A stretch of 44,064 bases of DNA, taken from contig CACOJQ010000001.1 in the NCBI GenBank assembly GCA_902627575.1, positions 40,001-84,064 on the forward strand. Reading direction: 5' to 3'. The position numbers and the translations under genes were made by a program. Every line of letters starts with the position of its first letter. Position 1 is the stretch's first letter. The stretch comes from an uncultured Bacteroidota bacterium. Lineage in GTDB: Bacteria > Bacteroidota > Bacteroidia > Flavobacteriales > BACL11. The notes below the pieces were generated by a model, which was given only the letters and a program-made list of their open reading frames with translations, had not been told where the DNA came from and ran no database searches. This document shows positions 1 to 9,066 of this stretch, piece by piece.

Positions 1-176
1 TAGCTATGGTATATGCAATTTTTGAGAAATACAACATAAATAATTTTCAAGGAGATTTATTTAGAAAAAAGAACAAACCAAATCCAATTTTTATTAGTGA
101 ACTTAAAAATGTTTTAAATCATTTTATCTGGAACTGGGATGATTATTTAGAAAAAAATAAACTAGACTTTTCTTAA
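1..176 (+). CDS. C-terminal fragment of an unrecognised protein
   Basis: An open frame enters from the left edge and ends at TAA 174-176, giving about 57 residues that end in IWNWDDYLEKNKLDFS. The fragment is rich in Asn, Lys and aromatic residues, has no membrane segment, and shows no motif I can tie to a family. Its codon use resembles the neighbouring genes. It converges on purB with only 8 bases between the two stop codons. The start and most of the protein lie outside the window, so I give no function. Confidence 0.6.
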   Translation, partial: AMVYAIFEKYNINNFQGDLFRKKNKPNPIFISELKNVLNHFIWNWDDYLEKNKLDFS

Positions 177-184
177 ATAAAATA

Positions 185-1531
185 TTATTTAACTCCTAAA
201 TAATTTTGAGGAGTAATTTTCTTAAGTTCTAACTTAATGCTCTCTTTTATCTCTAGTTGATCAATAAATACAGAAATACTTTTTGCATTTATAATTGAAT
301 TTTTTCTAGTAAGTTTTTTCAATTCTTCATATGGATTAGGATAACCTTCCCTTCTTAATATTGTTTGTATTGCCTCTGCAACAACAGCCCAGTTACTTTC
401 TAAGTCTGTTAATATTTTTGTTTCATTTATCATAAGCTTATTTATGCCCTTTTCAAGAGATTTTAATGCAATTATAGTGTGAGCAAATGGAACTCCTATA
501 TTTCTTAAAACGGTACTATCAGTAAGATCTCTTTGTAGTCTTGAAACAGGAAGTTTTTTTGATAATATTGCAAATATGCTGTTGGCCATTTCTAAGTTGC
601 CCTCAGCATTCTCAAAATCAATTGGATTTACTTTATGTGGCATTGCTGATGACCCAACTTCCCCTTTTTTAATTTTTTGTTTAAAATAATCCATTGATAT
701 GTATGTCCATACGTCTCTAGAAAAATCAATTAAAATAGTATTAATTCTGCTTACATTGTGCATTAATGCAGCAAGATTGTCATAATGTTCAATTTGAGTT
801 GTGTTTTGTTGCCGGTTAAGAGAAAAAATATTTTTAATGAATTCATCTGCAAACTTCTTCCAGTTTATATTATTGTATGCAACGTGATGCGCATTAAAAT
901 TTCCTGTGGCACCTCCAAATTTTGCATTAAATGGTATTGATTTTAATAAATTTAATTGATTTTCTAATCTTTCAATAAATACTTTAATCTCTTTTCCCAT
1001 TCTAGTAGGAGAAGCTGGTTGACCGTGAGTTCTTGCCAAGAGAGGTAAATCTTTCCACAATTTAGCTTTTTCTTTTAATAACTGAGTAATTAAGTTAAGA
1101 TTTGGTATAAAAACTTGTTCTACTGCATCTTTAATTGAGCTTGGAACAGCTGTATTATTAATATCTTGCGATGTTAGACCAAAGTGAATGAATTCTTTAA
1201 ACTCCTGAAGATTTAATTCATCCATTTTTTCTTTTATAAAATACTCAACTGCTTTTACATCATGGTTAGTTATGTTTTCTATACTTTTAATCTGATTTGC
1301 GTATTCTATTTTAAATTCTTTATATAAATTTCGCAAAGCAGTAAATTTATTTTTTGGAAAGTTTTTTAATTGTTTTATAGGTATGTTACACAAAGCTATA
1401 AAATATTCAATTTCAACCTTTATCCTATATTTTATTAAAGCCGATTCAGAGAAGTAACATTGTAAAGTTGAAGTTTTTTCAATATATCTACCATCTATCG
1501 GACTAATTGCAGTTAACGAACTTAGACTCAT
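185..1531 (-). CDS. purB: Adenylosuccinate lyase
   Basis: Cytosolic enzyme that releases fumarate at two steps of purine synthesis: SAICAR to AICAR, and adenylosuccinate to AMP. The 448 residues match the usual 430-460 of the E. coli-like branch. The N-terminus LTAISPIDGRY is typical, and the fumarase/lyase superfamily signature SSAMPHKVNPIDFENAEGN lies near residues 293-311, with the flexible catalytic-Ser loop in front of it. Other conserved pieces are TSQDINNTA and ARTHGQPASPT, which carries the catalytic His region. The ATG at 1529-1531 gives the expected start. A Bacteroidota -7 box lies 25 bases upstream inside an 18-bp palindrome, so it is probably transcribed on its own. No defect seen. 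Confidence 0.96.
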   Translation of the reverse strand: MSLSSLTAISPIDGRYIEKTSTLQCYFSESALIKYRIKVEIEYFIALCNIPIKQLKNFPKNKFTALRNLYKEFKIEYANQIKSIENITNHDVKAVEYFIKEKMDELNLQEFKEFIHFGLTSQDINNTAVPSSIKDAVEQVFIPNLNLITQLLKEKAKLWKDLPLLARTHGQPASPTRMGKEIKVFIERLENQLNLLKSIPFNAKFGGATGNFNAHHVAYNNINWKKFADEFIKNIFSLNRQQNTTQIEHYDNLAALMHNVSRINTILIDFSRDVWTYISMDYFKQKIKKGEVGSSAMPHKVNPIDFENAEGNLEMANSIFAILSKKLPVSRLQRDLTDSTVLRNIGVPFAHTIIALKSLEKGINKLMINETKILTDLESNWAVVAEAIQTILRREGYPNPYEELKKLTRKNSIINAKSISVFIDQLEIKESIKLELKKITPQNYLGVK

Positions 1532-1547
1532 GTAATTGTATTTTATG

Positions 1548-1565
1548 TTAACTTTACAAAGTTAA
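1548..1565. repeat. 18-bp palindrome over the purB promoter
   Basis: TTAACTTT, AC, AAAGTTAA: a perfect 8-bp inverted repeat with a 2-base centre, starting 16 bases upstream of the purB start codon and overlapping its putative -7 box. It could be an operator, but the composition is AT-rich and chance is possible. Confidence 0.4.
1557..1564 (-). promoter_or_regulatory. Putative purB -7 promoter box (TAACTTTG)
   Basis: Read on the minus strand, TAACTTTG fits the Bacteroidota -7 consensus TAnnTTTG and lies 25 bases before the purB ATG. No clear -33 TTG is seen at the usual spacing. The box sits inside a perfect 8+2+8 palindrome at 1548-1565. Confidence 0.45.
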
Positions 1566-1707
1566 ACATTTTGATAATATTAAAATAATTTGGAAATATT
1601 AACACTTCAAAAATTATTCAAAAAAATTAATTATTTGATGAATCGAATTAGTTATACTTCGATACTATTAAAAAACAAGCAATAGATTTATTTTAAGCAA
1701 AATTCAA

Positions 1708-3603
1708 CTATTTTTTATTTTTATTCTTTTGTCTGTCTCTCATTTTTTTTTCCTGTCTTTTCTGAATTTCCTCTAATTTTTTTTGAAAATTTGATTTTGG
1801 TTTTGGCGGCTTTTTTTTGTTTTCTTCAATTTTTGCAAGAATAGCTTTTTCGTCAACAAATTTTTTCATTAAAAATTGCTGAGTCATTGTAAACATGTTA
1901 GCTAAAAAGTAATAGTATGTCAATCCAGCAGCATAATTATTAAAAAAACCAAGAAACATTACAGGCATCAAGTACATTATCCATTTCATTTGAGGCATTT
2001 GACTTGAGCTCATTGATGAGTTCATTCTTGTATATAGTAGAGTTGATATTGTCATCATCAGAGTGAATAAACTGACATGATCACCGTAAAACGGAATATT
2101 AAATCCTAGATCTAAAACAGAATCGTAAGAAGAAAGATCATCAGCCCAAAGAAAACTTTTTTGTCTTAAATCTATTGATGAAGGAAAAAATCGAAACATT
2201 GCGATTAATATAGGAAATTGAAAAAGCATAGGTAAACATCCACCAAGCGGATTTACTCCTGCTTTTTTGTAAAGACTCATTGTTGCTTGTTGCATTTTCA
2301 TTGGATCTTTACCTTTATTTTTTTCATTTAGTTTGTCAATTTCAGGTTTTAGCACTTTCATTTTTGCTTGTGACAGATAAGATTTATATGTCAAAGGAGA
2401 TAATATTAGTTTAATCAAAACGGTAAGTAAAAATATAATTAAACCAAACCCATAGTTGCCTAAATTGTTATTTAAAAAACCAAATAAAGGAATTATAAAT
2501 TTTTTATTAACCCATGTATCAATTCCTATATAGCCTAAATCAATAATTTCTTCAAATCCCTTCGAATAACTTTTTAATTCTTTTAATTGTTGATAATCAT
2601 TTGGGCCAAAATAAAATTGATAATTTGATCTATCTTGTTTTTTATTATTAAATGTCTTTCTAAAATTGACTGCAAAATCATGAATGAAATCAGAGTTTTG
2701 ATTTTCCAAATTCTTATTTTTTGTTGAAGTTAATTTTGTACCAACATCAAAACCGTTTTCTGATATCAAAATTGCACTAAAAAATTGTTGTTTTAAGGCA
2801 ACCCAATTAATTTGATTTTTTTCTTCAATTTCTGTTTTATCGTGCTTGACGTATTCTACATCATCCTCTCCTTGTAACTGATAATATAACCATGTTCCCT
2901 GTTCTTGCATAGTTTTGCTTTTTTCTATGTTTGGAGTCTTCATATTCCAATCAAGTGATAATAAATTTTGATCTGGAGGAATAACTTCATTCATTCCAAG
3001 CATATTGATTTCAAAATCAATTAGGTAAGGGTTGTTTTTAGAAAATTTGTAAATAAACTCGATATATGTGCTATCATTTTCTTTAAGTTGCATAGATAGC
3101 ATATTATCATTTTTAGTTTTTTGAAAATAAAAGTTACTTGTTTGATAGGGTAATTTTTTACCATTATAATTTGCAAAAAATTGAAGATTAAAATTAGAGG
3201 CATTTTTGAGAAATAAATCTAAATGTTTTTGACCATCGTAAGCATTATATTCTTTTAGAATTGCAGAAACGATTCTCCCACCTTTGTTTGAGACAATAAT
3301 TTTTAATTTTTCATTTTCAATAGAGTCAAGAATTTCGGTTTCTTCATTAGTATAATAAAACAAAGAATTTTTAATTTTCAAACTATCATTAAAATTATTT
3401 TCATCATTAATTTTAGATTTTTTATTGTCACTATTATCAAAATCATTTTTTGATATTGGTTTACTATTACTTTTAACATTATCATCGGTTATTTTTTGTG
3501 ATTCATTAATTGTATCACCATTAAAAAAAAATGTGTTAAAAACGATTAAAATAACAGCCATCAATAAGAAGCCTATTAGAGAGTTTTTATCATATTGTTT
3601 CAT
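1708..3603 (-). CDS. yidC: Membrane protein insertase YidC
   Basis: Inner-membrane insertase that places proteins in the membrane alone or with SecYEG. Residues 10-28 form the N-terminal signal anchor. A long Asn/Lys-rich linker and a periplasmic beta domain run to about residue 350. The conserved insertase domain (from LGYIGIDTWVNKK, about 355-595) carries the remaining membrane segments, with LIKLILSPLTYKS and GGCLPMLFQFPILIAMFRFF as landmarks. The last 40 residues are strongly basic, as expected for ribosome contact. The 631-residue length fits Bacteroidota YidC. It starts 10 bases after the pyrG stop, so the two are almost certainly one transcript, an order common in this phylum. Confidence 0.95.
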   Translation of the reverse strand: MKQYDKNSLIGFLLMAVILIVFNTFFFNGDTINESQKITDDNVKSNSKPISKNDFDNSDNKKSKINDENNFNDSLKIKNSLFYYTNEETEILDSIENEKLKIIVSNKGGRIVSAILKEYNAYDGQKHLDLFLKNASNFNLQFFANYNGKKLPYQTSNFYFQKTKNDNMLSMQLKENDSTYIEFIYKFSKNNPYLIDFEINMLGMNEVIPPDQNLLSLDWNMKTPNIEKSKTMQEQGTWLYYQLQGEDDVEYVKHDKTEIEEKNQINWVALKQQFFSAILISENGFDVGTKLTSTKNKNLENQNSDFIHDFAVNFRKTFNNKKQDRSNYQFYFGPNDYQQLKELKSYSKGFEEIIDLGYIGIDTWVNKKFIIPLFGFLNNNLGNYGFGLIIFLLTVLIKLILSPLTYKSYLSQAKMKVLKPEIDKLNEKNKGKDPMKMQQATMSLYKKAGVNPLGGCLPMLFQFPILIAMFRFFPSSIDLRQKSFLWADDLSSYDSVLDLGFNIPFYGDHVSLFTLMMTISTLLYTRMNSSMSSSQMPQMKWIMYLMPVMFLGFFNNYAAGLTYYYFLANMFTMTQQFLMKKFVDEKAILAKIEENKKKPPKPKSNFQKKLEEIQKRQEKKMRDRQKNKNKK

Positions 3604-3613
3604 CTTACAATAG

Positions 3614-5224
3614 TTATTTGTTGTTTATACAAGCTTTAATAAATCCGCAAAAAAGTGGATGAGGTTTATCAACAGTGCTTTTATATTCTGGATGAAATTG
3701 TACTGCTACAAACCATTTGTGATTTTGGATTTCTATTGCTTCAACTAAATTATTTTTTTTATTAATTCCACTTGCAATCAAGCCGTTTTTTTTAAAGATC
3801 TCTAAATATTTATTATTAAATTCATATCTATGTCTATGACGCTCAGAAATCTGTTCTTTTTTGTAGCAATTATAAATATTAGATTTTGTTTTTAATTTAC
3901 AATCATATGCACCTAGTCTCATTGTTCCTCCTTTTCTAGTAATGTCTTTCTGTCCGTTCATTAAATTAATTACAGGGAATTTTGTTTTCGGATCCATTTC
4001 AGTAGAATTTGCATTTTTAAGACCTAGGACATTTCTTGAGAATTCAATTACAGCAGTTTGCATACCTAAACAAATTCCTAAGAAAGGAATGTTGTTTTCT
4101 CTTACAAATTTAATAGCTAATATTTTTCCGTCAATTCCTCTATCTCCAAAACCGGGTGCAACAATCAAGCCTTGTAAGTGACTCAATTTAGACTTTAAAT
4201 TTTGCATATTTATGTCTTCAGAATCGATCCATTCAACATTTATTTTGCAGCATTTTTTTGCTCCTGCATGTATAATTGCCTCTGAAATCGATTTGTATGC
4301 GTCTTGCAAGGAAACGTATTTACCAACAAGTCCAATCGTAATTTCTTTTTTTGGATTTTGTAAGCCATTTAGAAATTTTTTCAACTTAATTAGTCTAGCT
4401 TTTTTTTTGCATTCAATATTTAATTTTTTTAATATTATTTTGTCTAAACCTTCTTTTTGCATTAATAATGGAACTTCATATATTGTTTTCGCATCAATAG
4501 ACTGAATTACAGCATTTTTTTCAACATTGCAAAATTGTGCAATTTTACGTTTTATGTTATCGTTTATAGGGTGTTCGGTACGACAAACTAAAATATCAGG
4601 TTGAATTCCAGCTTCTAATAATGTTTTAACAGAATGCTGTGTAGGTTTAGTCTTTAATTCCGCAGCTGCAGCTAAAAATGGAACAAGAGTTAAATGGATA
4701 AAAATGGCATTATTTTCAAGTTCCCATTTTAGCTGACGAACAGCTTCTATGTATGGTAGAGCTTCAATATCACCCACAGTACCACCTATCTCTGTAATAA
4801 TAAAGTCAAATTCTTTCTTTTTATCTAAAATTTGTATTCTCCTTTTTATTTCATCTGTAATGTGGGGGATAATTTGAACTGTTTTTCCAAGATAGTCTCC
4901 TTTTCTTTCTTTTTCAATTACTGTTTGGTAAATCCTTCCTGTAGTAACATTATTTGCTTGTGAAGTTGGACGATTCAAAAATCTTTCATAATGACCTAAA
5001 TCTAAATCTGTCTCTGCTCCATCATCTGTTACATAGCATTCACCATGTTCAAATGGATTCATTGTCCCGGGGTCTACATTAATATAAGGATCTAATTTTT
5101 GTATAGTAACTGAATATCCCCTTTCTGCCAATAGTTTTCCAAGTGATGCAGAAACAATACCCTTTCCAAGTGATGATGTTACTCCACCGGTAACAAATAT
5201 ATATTTTGTTGGAGAATCTTTCAA
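3614..5224 (-). CDS. pyrG: CTP synthase (TTG start)
   Basis: Makes CTP from UTP, ATP and glutamine in the cytosol. The synthase domain opens with the P-loop region FVTGGVTSSLGKG, followed by KLDPYINVDPGTMNP and the EHGECYVTDDGAETDLDLGH metal-binding stretch. The glutaminase domain has the nucleophile Cys in FLGICLGMQ and the His-Glu of HPEY near the end. Length 536 is standard. The start is TTG at 5222-5224: an in-frame stop lies two codons upstream and there is no ATG before FVTGG, so an ATG start is not available. A good -7/-33 pair lies just upstream. It heads the pyrG-yidC transcript. Confidence 0.96.
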   Translation of the reverse strand: MKDSPTKYIFVTGGVTSSLGKGIVSASLGKLLAERGYSVTIQKLDPYINVDPGTMNPFEHGECYVTDDGAETDLDLGHYERFLNRPTSQANNVTTGRIYQTVIEKERKGDYLGKTVQIIPHITDEIKRRIQILDKKKEFDFIITEIGGTVGDIEALPYIEAVRQLKWELENNAIFIHLTLVPFLAAAAELKTKPTQHSVKTLLEAGIQPDILVCRTEHPINDNIKRKIAQFCNVEKNAVIQSIDAKTIYEVPLLMQKEGLDKIILKKLNIECKKKARLIKLKKFLNGLQNPKKEITIGLVGKYVSLQDAYKSISEAIIHAGAKKCCKINVEWIDSEDINMQNLKSKLSHLQGLIVAPGFGDRGIDGKILAIKFVRENNIPFLGICLGMQTAVIEFSRNVLGLKNANSTEMDPKTKFPVINLMNGQKDITRKGGTMRLGAYDCKLKTKSNIYNCYKKEQISERHRHRYEFNNKYLEIFKKNGLIASGINKKNNLVEAIEIQNHKWFVAVQFHPEYKSTVDKPHPLFCGFIKACINNK

Positions 5225-5246
5225 GTCTCAATTTGATTTGTTACTG

Positions 5247-5280
5247 CAAAAATAATATTTGTGAGCAATTAAAATAGCAA
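5247..5280 (-). promoter_or_regulatory. Putative pyrG promoter
   Basis: On the minus strand a TTG (5278-5280) is followed after 23 bases by TATTTTTG (5247-5254), matching the Bacteroidota -33/-7 pattern at the long end of its spacing. The predicted leader to the TTG start codon is about 16 bases. Confidence 0.55.
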
Positions 5281-5303
5281 TAAAAAAAATTATTCAGATT
5301 AAA

Positions 5304-7553
5304 TTAAAAAGTAATGCTAATACCCAAACTTGGCATAATTGGAAGTTGATTAACTCTTTCATATTTTATTCTATTAAAATAAAATATATTTTCTCTGTTA
5401 TAAGCATTAGTTACAGAGGCAGTTATATCCATATTTGTTTTATGATTTAATTTAATATTTTTAGAAATAGACCCATCAAGTCTATGATAATAAGGAAGTC
5501 TTCCTTCATTTAAGTTTGCATATTCAATACCAAGATCTCCATTTGTTGTTGTATAATCTGTGTTTATACCATTAGAAAATGTTATGTTTTCATAAAAACC
5601 TTGTGTCTGTGTAAAAGGAAATCCTGAACCCAGATTCCAACGAATATCTATCTTCCAACTTTCATTTTCCCCAAACTTGTATGAAGTTACAAAATTAACA
5701 TTATGTCTCCTGTCAAAATGAGGGGCATAAGTGGTAGCCCCATCTGTTCTAGTAACTTGGCTCAAAGAATAAACAGCCCAAACATATAGTTGTTTGCTAT
5801 TATATTTTACAAGAGCATCAATCCCTTTCGCAATACCACTTTCTATAATAAATTCTTCATCTGAATTTGAAGTCATGTTTCTATTGATATTTGTTATTTG
5901 TGTGAAATCTTTAACATATCCTTCAATTTGAAAATCAATGTTTTTAGCTAAATCGTATTCTAATCCTGCTATTAAATGTTGTGCTTTTTGAAATTTATGT
6001 TTGTAAGCACTTCCATCTTGCCTATCAGGAATTTCTTCCGGAGAAGATATAATACCAGTAAATAAGTTTACAACATCTTGATCTGAGGTAGTACTTAATA
6101 TATTTTGCGAATATAATCCAGAAGCTAATTTTAGCCTAACCTTTTCTGAAAGATTATATTTAATACCAAGTCTTGGTTCTGGAGAAAGACCTAATGTATA
6201 TTTTTGAATTCTGATTCCTGGTTCAATTATAAATCTTGTGCTACTATATTGATAATTAAAAAATGCTGAAAATTCAGAGGTATTTTCATTTTGTTCTATT
6301 AATGAATTAACAGAGTTAAAAGTTTTGAATTCTGTAGAAAATCCATGTATATCAAAACCATATTTTAATTTACCTTTTGGAAGAAAATATGAAAAATCAA
6401 ATCCCATATTAAAGCCTTGAATTCCGCTTTCTCTTAGTGGAGATTGTTGTTCATCAAGAGAAATATTATATGAAGACCATGCAAAATTCCCTTCAATTAA
6501 GACAGGAGATCCAGCTGGAATTAAAATAAATTCTGTTCCTATCCCTTTTGACTGCCAATCTAATTTTGAAACTTCATAATCTACATTGTCTAAAAAATTA
6601 AATCCAAAAAGACTAATTTTTGATCCATTTTTACCATTGGTTGAAATTTTTCCATAAAGATCAGTATATGAATATGGTAACCCATCTTTACTAAAATATA
6701 AGATTGGATATTTATAAAATATATCAGAACTCTTATCTAAGTAGGATGTTTTTCCTGAAAATACAAAAGATGTATTACCGGTTTTAAGAATTGGCCCTTG
6801 AGCTAATAGTTTAGTTCCAAATGTATTTGAAGTTATTTTTCCTCCAAACTCTTTTTTGTTTCCATCAATTGTTTTAATATCCATAATTGATGAAATTCTA
6901 CCCCCGTATTCTGCATTAAATCCACCAGTAAATACGTCTGTATTTCTAATAATGTCGGAGTCAAAAACAGAAAATAGACCTATTGAATGAAATGGACTAT
7001 ATATAATCATACCGTCTAATAATACTTTGTTTTGTATAGGAGATCCACCTCTAATATAGAGCTGACCACCTTGATCTCCTGTAAATACAACACCAGGAAC
7101 TATTTGCATATATTGAGCTAAGTCAGGTTCTCCACCAATTGTGGGAATCATTTCTAAATCCTTCTTACTAATTTTAATTGTTGCTACTTTGACTTCGGTT
7201 TTCATCTCTTCTCTTTCAGCAGATACTTTTATTTCTTCTAATTTAACACTTGATTCACTTAATTCAAGATTCTGATTTAAAATTTGTCCTGCTTTCAGCT
7301 TAATATTAACTTCAGAAGTGTCATAGCCTAAATAAGTTGCTGTAATTGTATAATTTCCTGTCGTAACTTTAGAAATATTATACATGCCATTAACATCAGT
7401 GGCAGAGCCAATTGAAGTGCCTTTTAAAAAAACATTACAAAACATAATGGGTTCTCCAGTTTTTTTATCATACACAAAACCTCTTATGTTTCCTGTTTGT
7501 GCAAACATATTTGAGCATAAAAGTATTAGATAAATTGTGAGTAGTTTTTTCAT
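5304..7553 (-). CDS. TonB-dependent receptor with carboxypeptidase-regulatory-like domain
   Basis: Outer-membrane TonB-gated transporter; substrate unknown. The chosen start is ATG 7551-7553, which gives a signal peptide MKKLLTIYLILLCSNMFAQ; a longer frame back to 7586 would put the -7 box inside the gene. Residues about 22-105 form the carboxypeptidase-regulatory-like beta-sandwich (GFVYDKKTGEPIMFCNVFLKG). The plug follows at about 115-235, including LYIRGGSPIQNKVLLDGMIIY and GGFNAEYGGRISSIMDI. The rest is a beta-barrel ending in an aromatic residue (SLGISITF). Length about 749. No SusD partner is next to it, so a polysaccharide-utilisation role is not supported. Confidence 0.92.
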   Translation of the reverse strand: MKKLLTIYLILLCSNMFAQTGNIRGFVYDKKTGEPIMFCNVFLKGTSIGSATDVNGMYNISKVTTGNYTITATYLGYDTSEVNIKLKAGQILNQNLELSESSVKLEEIKVSAEREEMKTEVKVATIKISKKDLEMIPTIGGEPDLAQYMQIVPGVVFTGDQGGQLYIRGGSPIQNKVLLDGMIIYSPFHSIGLFSVFDSDIIRNTDVFTGGFNAEYGGRISSIMDIKTIDGNKKEFGGKITSNTFGTKLLAQGPILKTGNTSFVFSGKTSYLDKSSDIFYKYPILYFSKDGLPYSYTDLYGKISTNGKNGSKISLFGFNFLDNVDYEVSKLDWQSKGIGTEFILIPAGSPVLIEGNFAWSSYNISLDEQQSPLRESGIQGFNMGFDFSYFLPKGKLKYGFDIHGFSTEFKTFNSVNSLIEQNENTSEFSAFFNYQYSSTRFIIEPGIRIQKYTLGLSPEPRLGIKYNLSEKVRLKLASGLYSQNILSTTSDQDVVNLFTGIISSPEEIPDRQDGSAYKHKFQKAQHLIAGLEYDLAKNIDFQIEGYVKDFTQITNINRNMTSNSDEEFIIESGIAKGIDALVKYNSKQLYVWAVYSLSQVTRTDGATTYAPHFDRRHNVNFVTSYKFGENESWKIDIRWNLGSGFPFTQTQGFYENITFSNGINTDYTTTNGDLGIEYANLNEGRLPYYHRLDGSISKNIKLNHKTNMDITASVTNAYNRENIFYFNRIKYERVNQLPIMPSLGISITF

Positions 7554-7569
7554 ATTAAGAAATAACCTG

Positions 7570-7577
7570 CAAATATA
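7570..7577 (-). promoter_or_regulatory. Putative -7 box of the TonB receptor gene (TATATTTG)
   Basis: TATATTTG on the minus strand fits TAnnTTTG and lies 16 bases before the ATG at 7553. No -33 TTG is obvious, because the upstream sequence is the end of holA. Its position supports the shorter start of the receptor. Confidence 0.45.
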
Positions 7578-7593
7578 AATAAACATAAATATT

Positions 7594-8595
7594 TTAAGTA
7601 TGTAATATTTTGAAAATAAGTTCTTGAAGAAGATCTTTTTGATTAAATGATTTGTTCATGATACCTTTACTTTTTAAGTCATATTCTGAAAGAAAATTAA
7701 TAATTTGAAAAATTTGTCTTTTATTGTAATTCTTTGCTGCCGTTTCATACTGATTAACAAAGTAGGGGTTGATTTGTAAGGTGCTCGAAATATTAGACCT
7801 ACTTTTGTTTTCTGTAAAGTGGTATGTTAATAGCTTTTGAAAATAGGAAAATAAACTTCCTATAATATTTACAATATGATGAGTTTTTGTGTTCTTTGAG
7901 AAGAATTGGATAATTTGATTGGTTTTGTAGACATTTCTTTTTCCAATTTCATTTTGTAATTCGAAAATATTAAAATCTTTGCTAATACCTACATGTAACT
8001 CAATATCTGAACTCGAAATTTTTTTACCTTTTTGTACTATCAGCATTAATTTGTCAAGCTCATTTGCTAATTTTGATAGATTAGAGCCAATGTGTTCTGA
8101 TAATATTGCAGCTGCACTATTTTCTATTTCGAATTCTTTTTCATTTACATAGTTAACTATCCATGATTGTATTTGATTTTCATAAATTTTTAAGCTTTCA
8201 AAAACTACACATTTTTTTGCAAGGTTTTTTCCAAATTTTTTTCTTTTATCTATTGACTTTTTTTTGTATGCAATAACTAAAATAGTAGTAAGATGAGGGT
8301 TGTCAAAATATGAATCGAATAATTCAATATTTCTTAGTGCTTGAGCTTCTTTGATTAGAACTAGTCTCATATCTGAACCAAAAGGAAATTGTTTGCATTC
8401 TAAAATAATATCTTCAACATTGGTTTCTTTTCCATAAAAAATTACTTGATTAAAATCTCTTTCCTCTTCTTTAATTAATTTATTGATGAACTCATGACAT
8501 ATTTTATCTATATAATAAGGTTCTTCACCCATTAAAAAATAAACTGGACGTATTTTTTTATCTTTTATATTTGTTAAAATATCTTTATAATTCAT
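7594..8595 (-). CDS. holA: DNA polymerase III delta subunit
   Basis: Delta subunit of the clamp-loader complex, which opens the sliding clamp for loading. The N-terminus RPVYFLMGEEPYYIDKICHEF is the typical opening of the HolA AAA+-like domain, without a functional Walker A as expected for delta. SNLSKLANELDKLMLIV and the later helical collar region (LFSYFQKLLTYHF) fit the family. Length 333 matches the usual 330-345. It is divergent from the small HsdR-N-like gene with only 12 bases between start codons. dnaX, for its partner subunit, is elsewhere in this window. Confidence 0.9.
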   Translation of the reverse strand: MNYKDILTNIKDKKIRPVYFLMGEEPYYIDKICHEFINKLIKEEERDFNQVIFYGKETNVEDIILECKQFPFGSDMRLVLIKEAQALRNIELFDSYFDNPHLTTILVIAYKKKSIDKRKKFGKNLAKKCVVFESLKIYENQIQSWIVNYVNEKEFEIENSAAAILSEHIGSNLSKLANELDKLMLIVQKGKKISSSDIELHVGISKDFNIFELQNEIGKRNVYKTNQIIQFFSKNTKTHHIVNIIGSLFSYFQKLLTYHFTENKSRSNISSTLQINPYFVNQYETAAKNYNKRQIFQIINFLSEYDLKSKGIMNKSFNQKDLLQELIFKILHT

Positions 8596-8607
8596 TTATT
8601 TTGCTGA

Positions 8608-9066
8608 ATGGAATTTTCCAAACTTAACTTTCCAAATATAAAGCTTAAAACTAAATTAACTAACGGAATACTTGAGGTTTTTGATGTTGTTAGAAATAAA
8701 TATGTAAAACTTACACCTGAAGAGTGGGTAAGACAACATTGTGTAAATTATTTGCATTTGTATAAACAGTATCCTTACGGATTAATGTCAGTTGAAAAAG
8801 TTGTAAAATACAATAATTTAAGTTTTAGAGCAGATATTGTTATATATAATAAGCTAGCCAAGCCTTATATGATCGTTGAATGCAAATCTCCCGAGGTGAA
8901 TCTTTCAAAAGAAACACTGTATCAAATTGCAAAATATAATTCAAGTCTATCAGTAAAATATTTGTTAATAACTAATGGACTTGTACATTATTGCTGCGAG
9001 ATTGATTATAAAAGCTTCTCTATAAGATTAATAGAAAATATACCAAATTTTAATAAAGCACATTAA
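8608..9066 (+). CDS. Stand-alone HsdR N-terminal-like PD-(D/E)XK protein
   Basis: A 152-residue protein resembling the N-terminal nuclease-fold domain of type I restriction R subunits, without any helicase part. The visible pattern is Asp76 in LSFRADIVIY, Glu91 and Lys93 in MIVECKSPEV, and a QxxxY element (Gln106, Tyr110), so the active site looks complete. EEWVRQHCVNYL near residue 38 is also typical. No hsdM, hsdS or helicase gene is nearby, so this is not a restriction locus. It lies head-to-head with holA, and its last 17 bases overlap the end of the convergent T9SS-substrate gene. I believe similar small proteins are widespread in Bacteroidota; their role is not known to me. Confidence 0.8.
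   Translation: MEFSKLNFPNIKLKTKLTNGILEVFDVVRNKYVKLTPEEWVRQHCVNYLHLYKQYPYGLMSVEKVVKYNNLSFRADIVIYNKLAKPYMIVECKSPEVNLSKETLYQIAKYNSSLSVKYLLITNGLVHYCCEIDYKSFSIRLIENIPNFNKAH

Noticed and set aside
1642..1663. 6-bp hairpin (ATCGAA / TTCGAT) downstream of yidC as a terminator
   Set aside because: The stem is short and the T-rich stretch on the minus strand starts too far from it to be convincing.
5304..7553. Polysaccharide utilisation locus around the TonB receptor
   Set aside because: No SusD, glycoside hydrolase or regulator lies beside it; the neighbours are pyrG and holA.
8608..9066. Type I restriction-modification system
   Set aside because: Only an HsdR N-terminal-like domain is present, with no helicase, methylase or specificity gene within the window.
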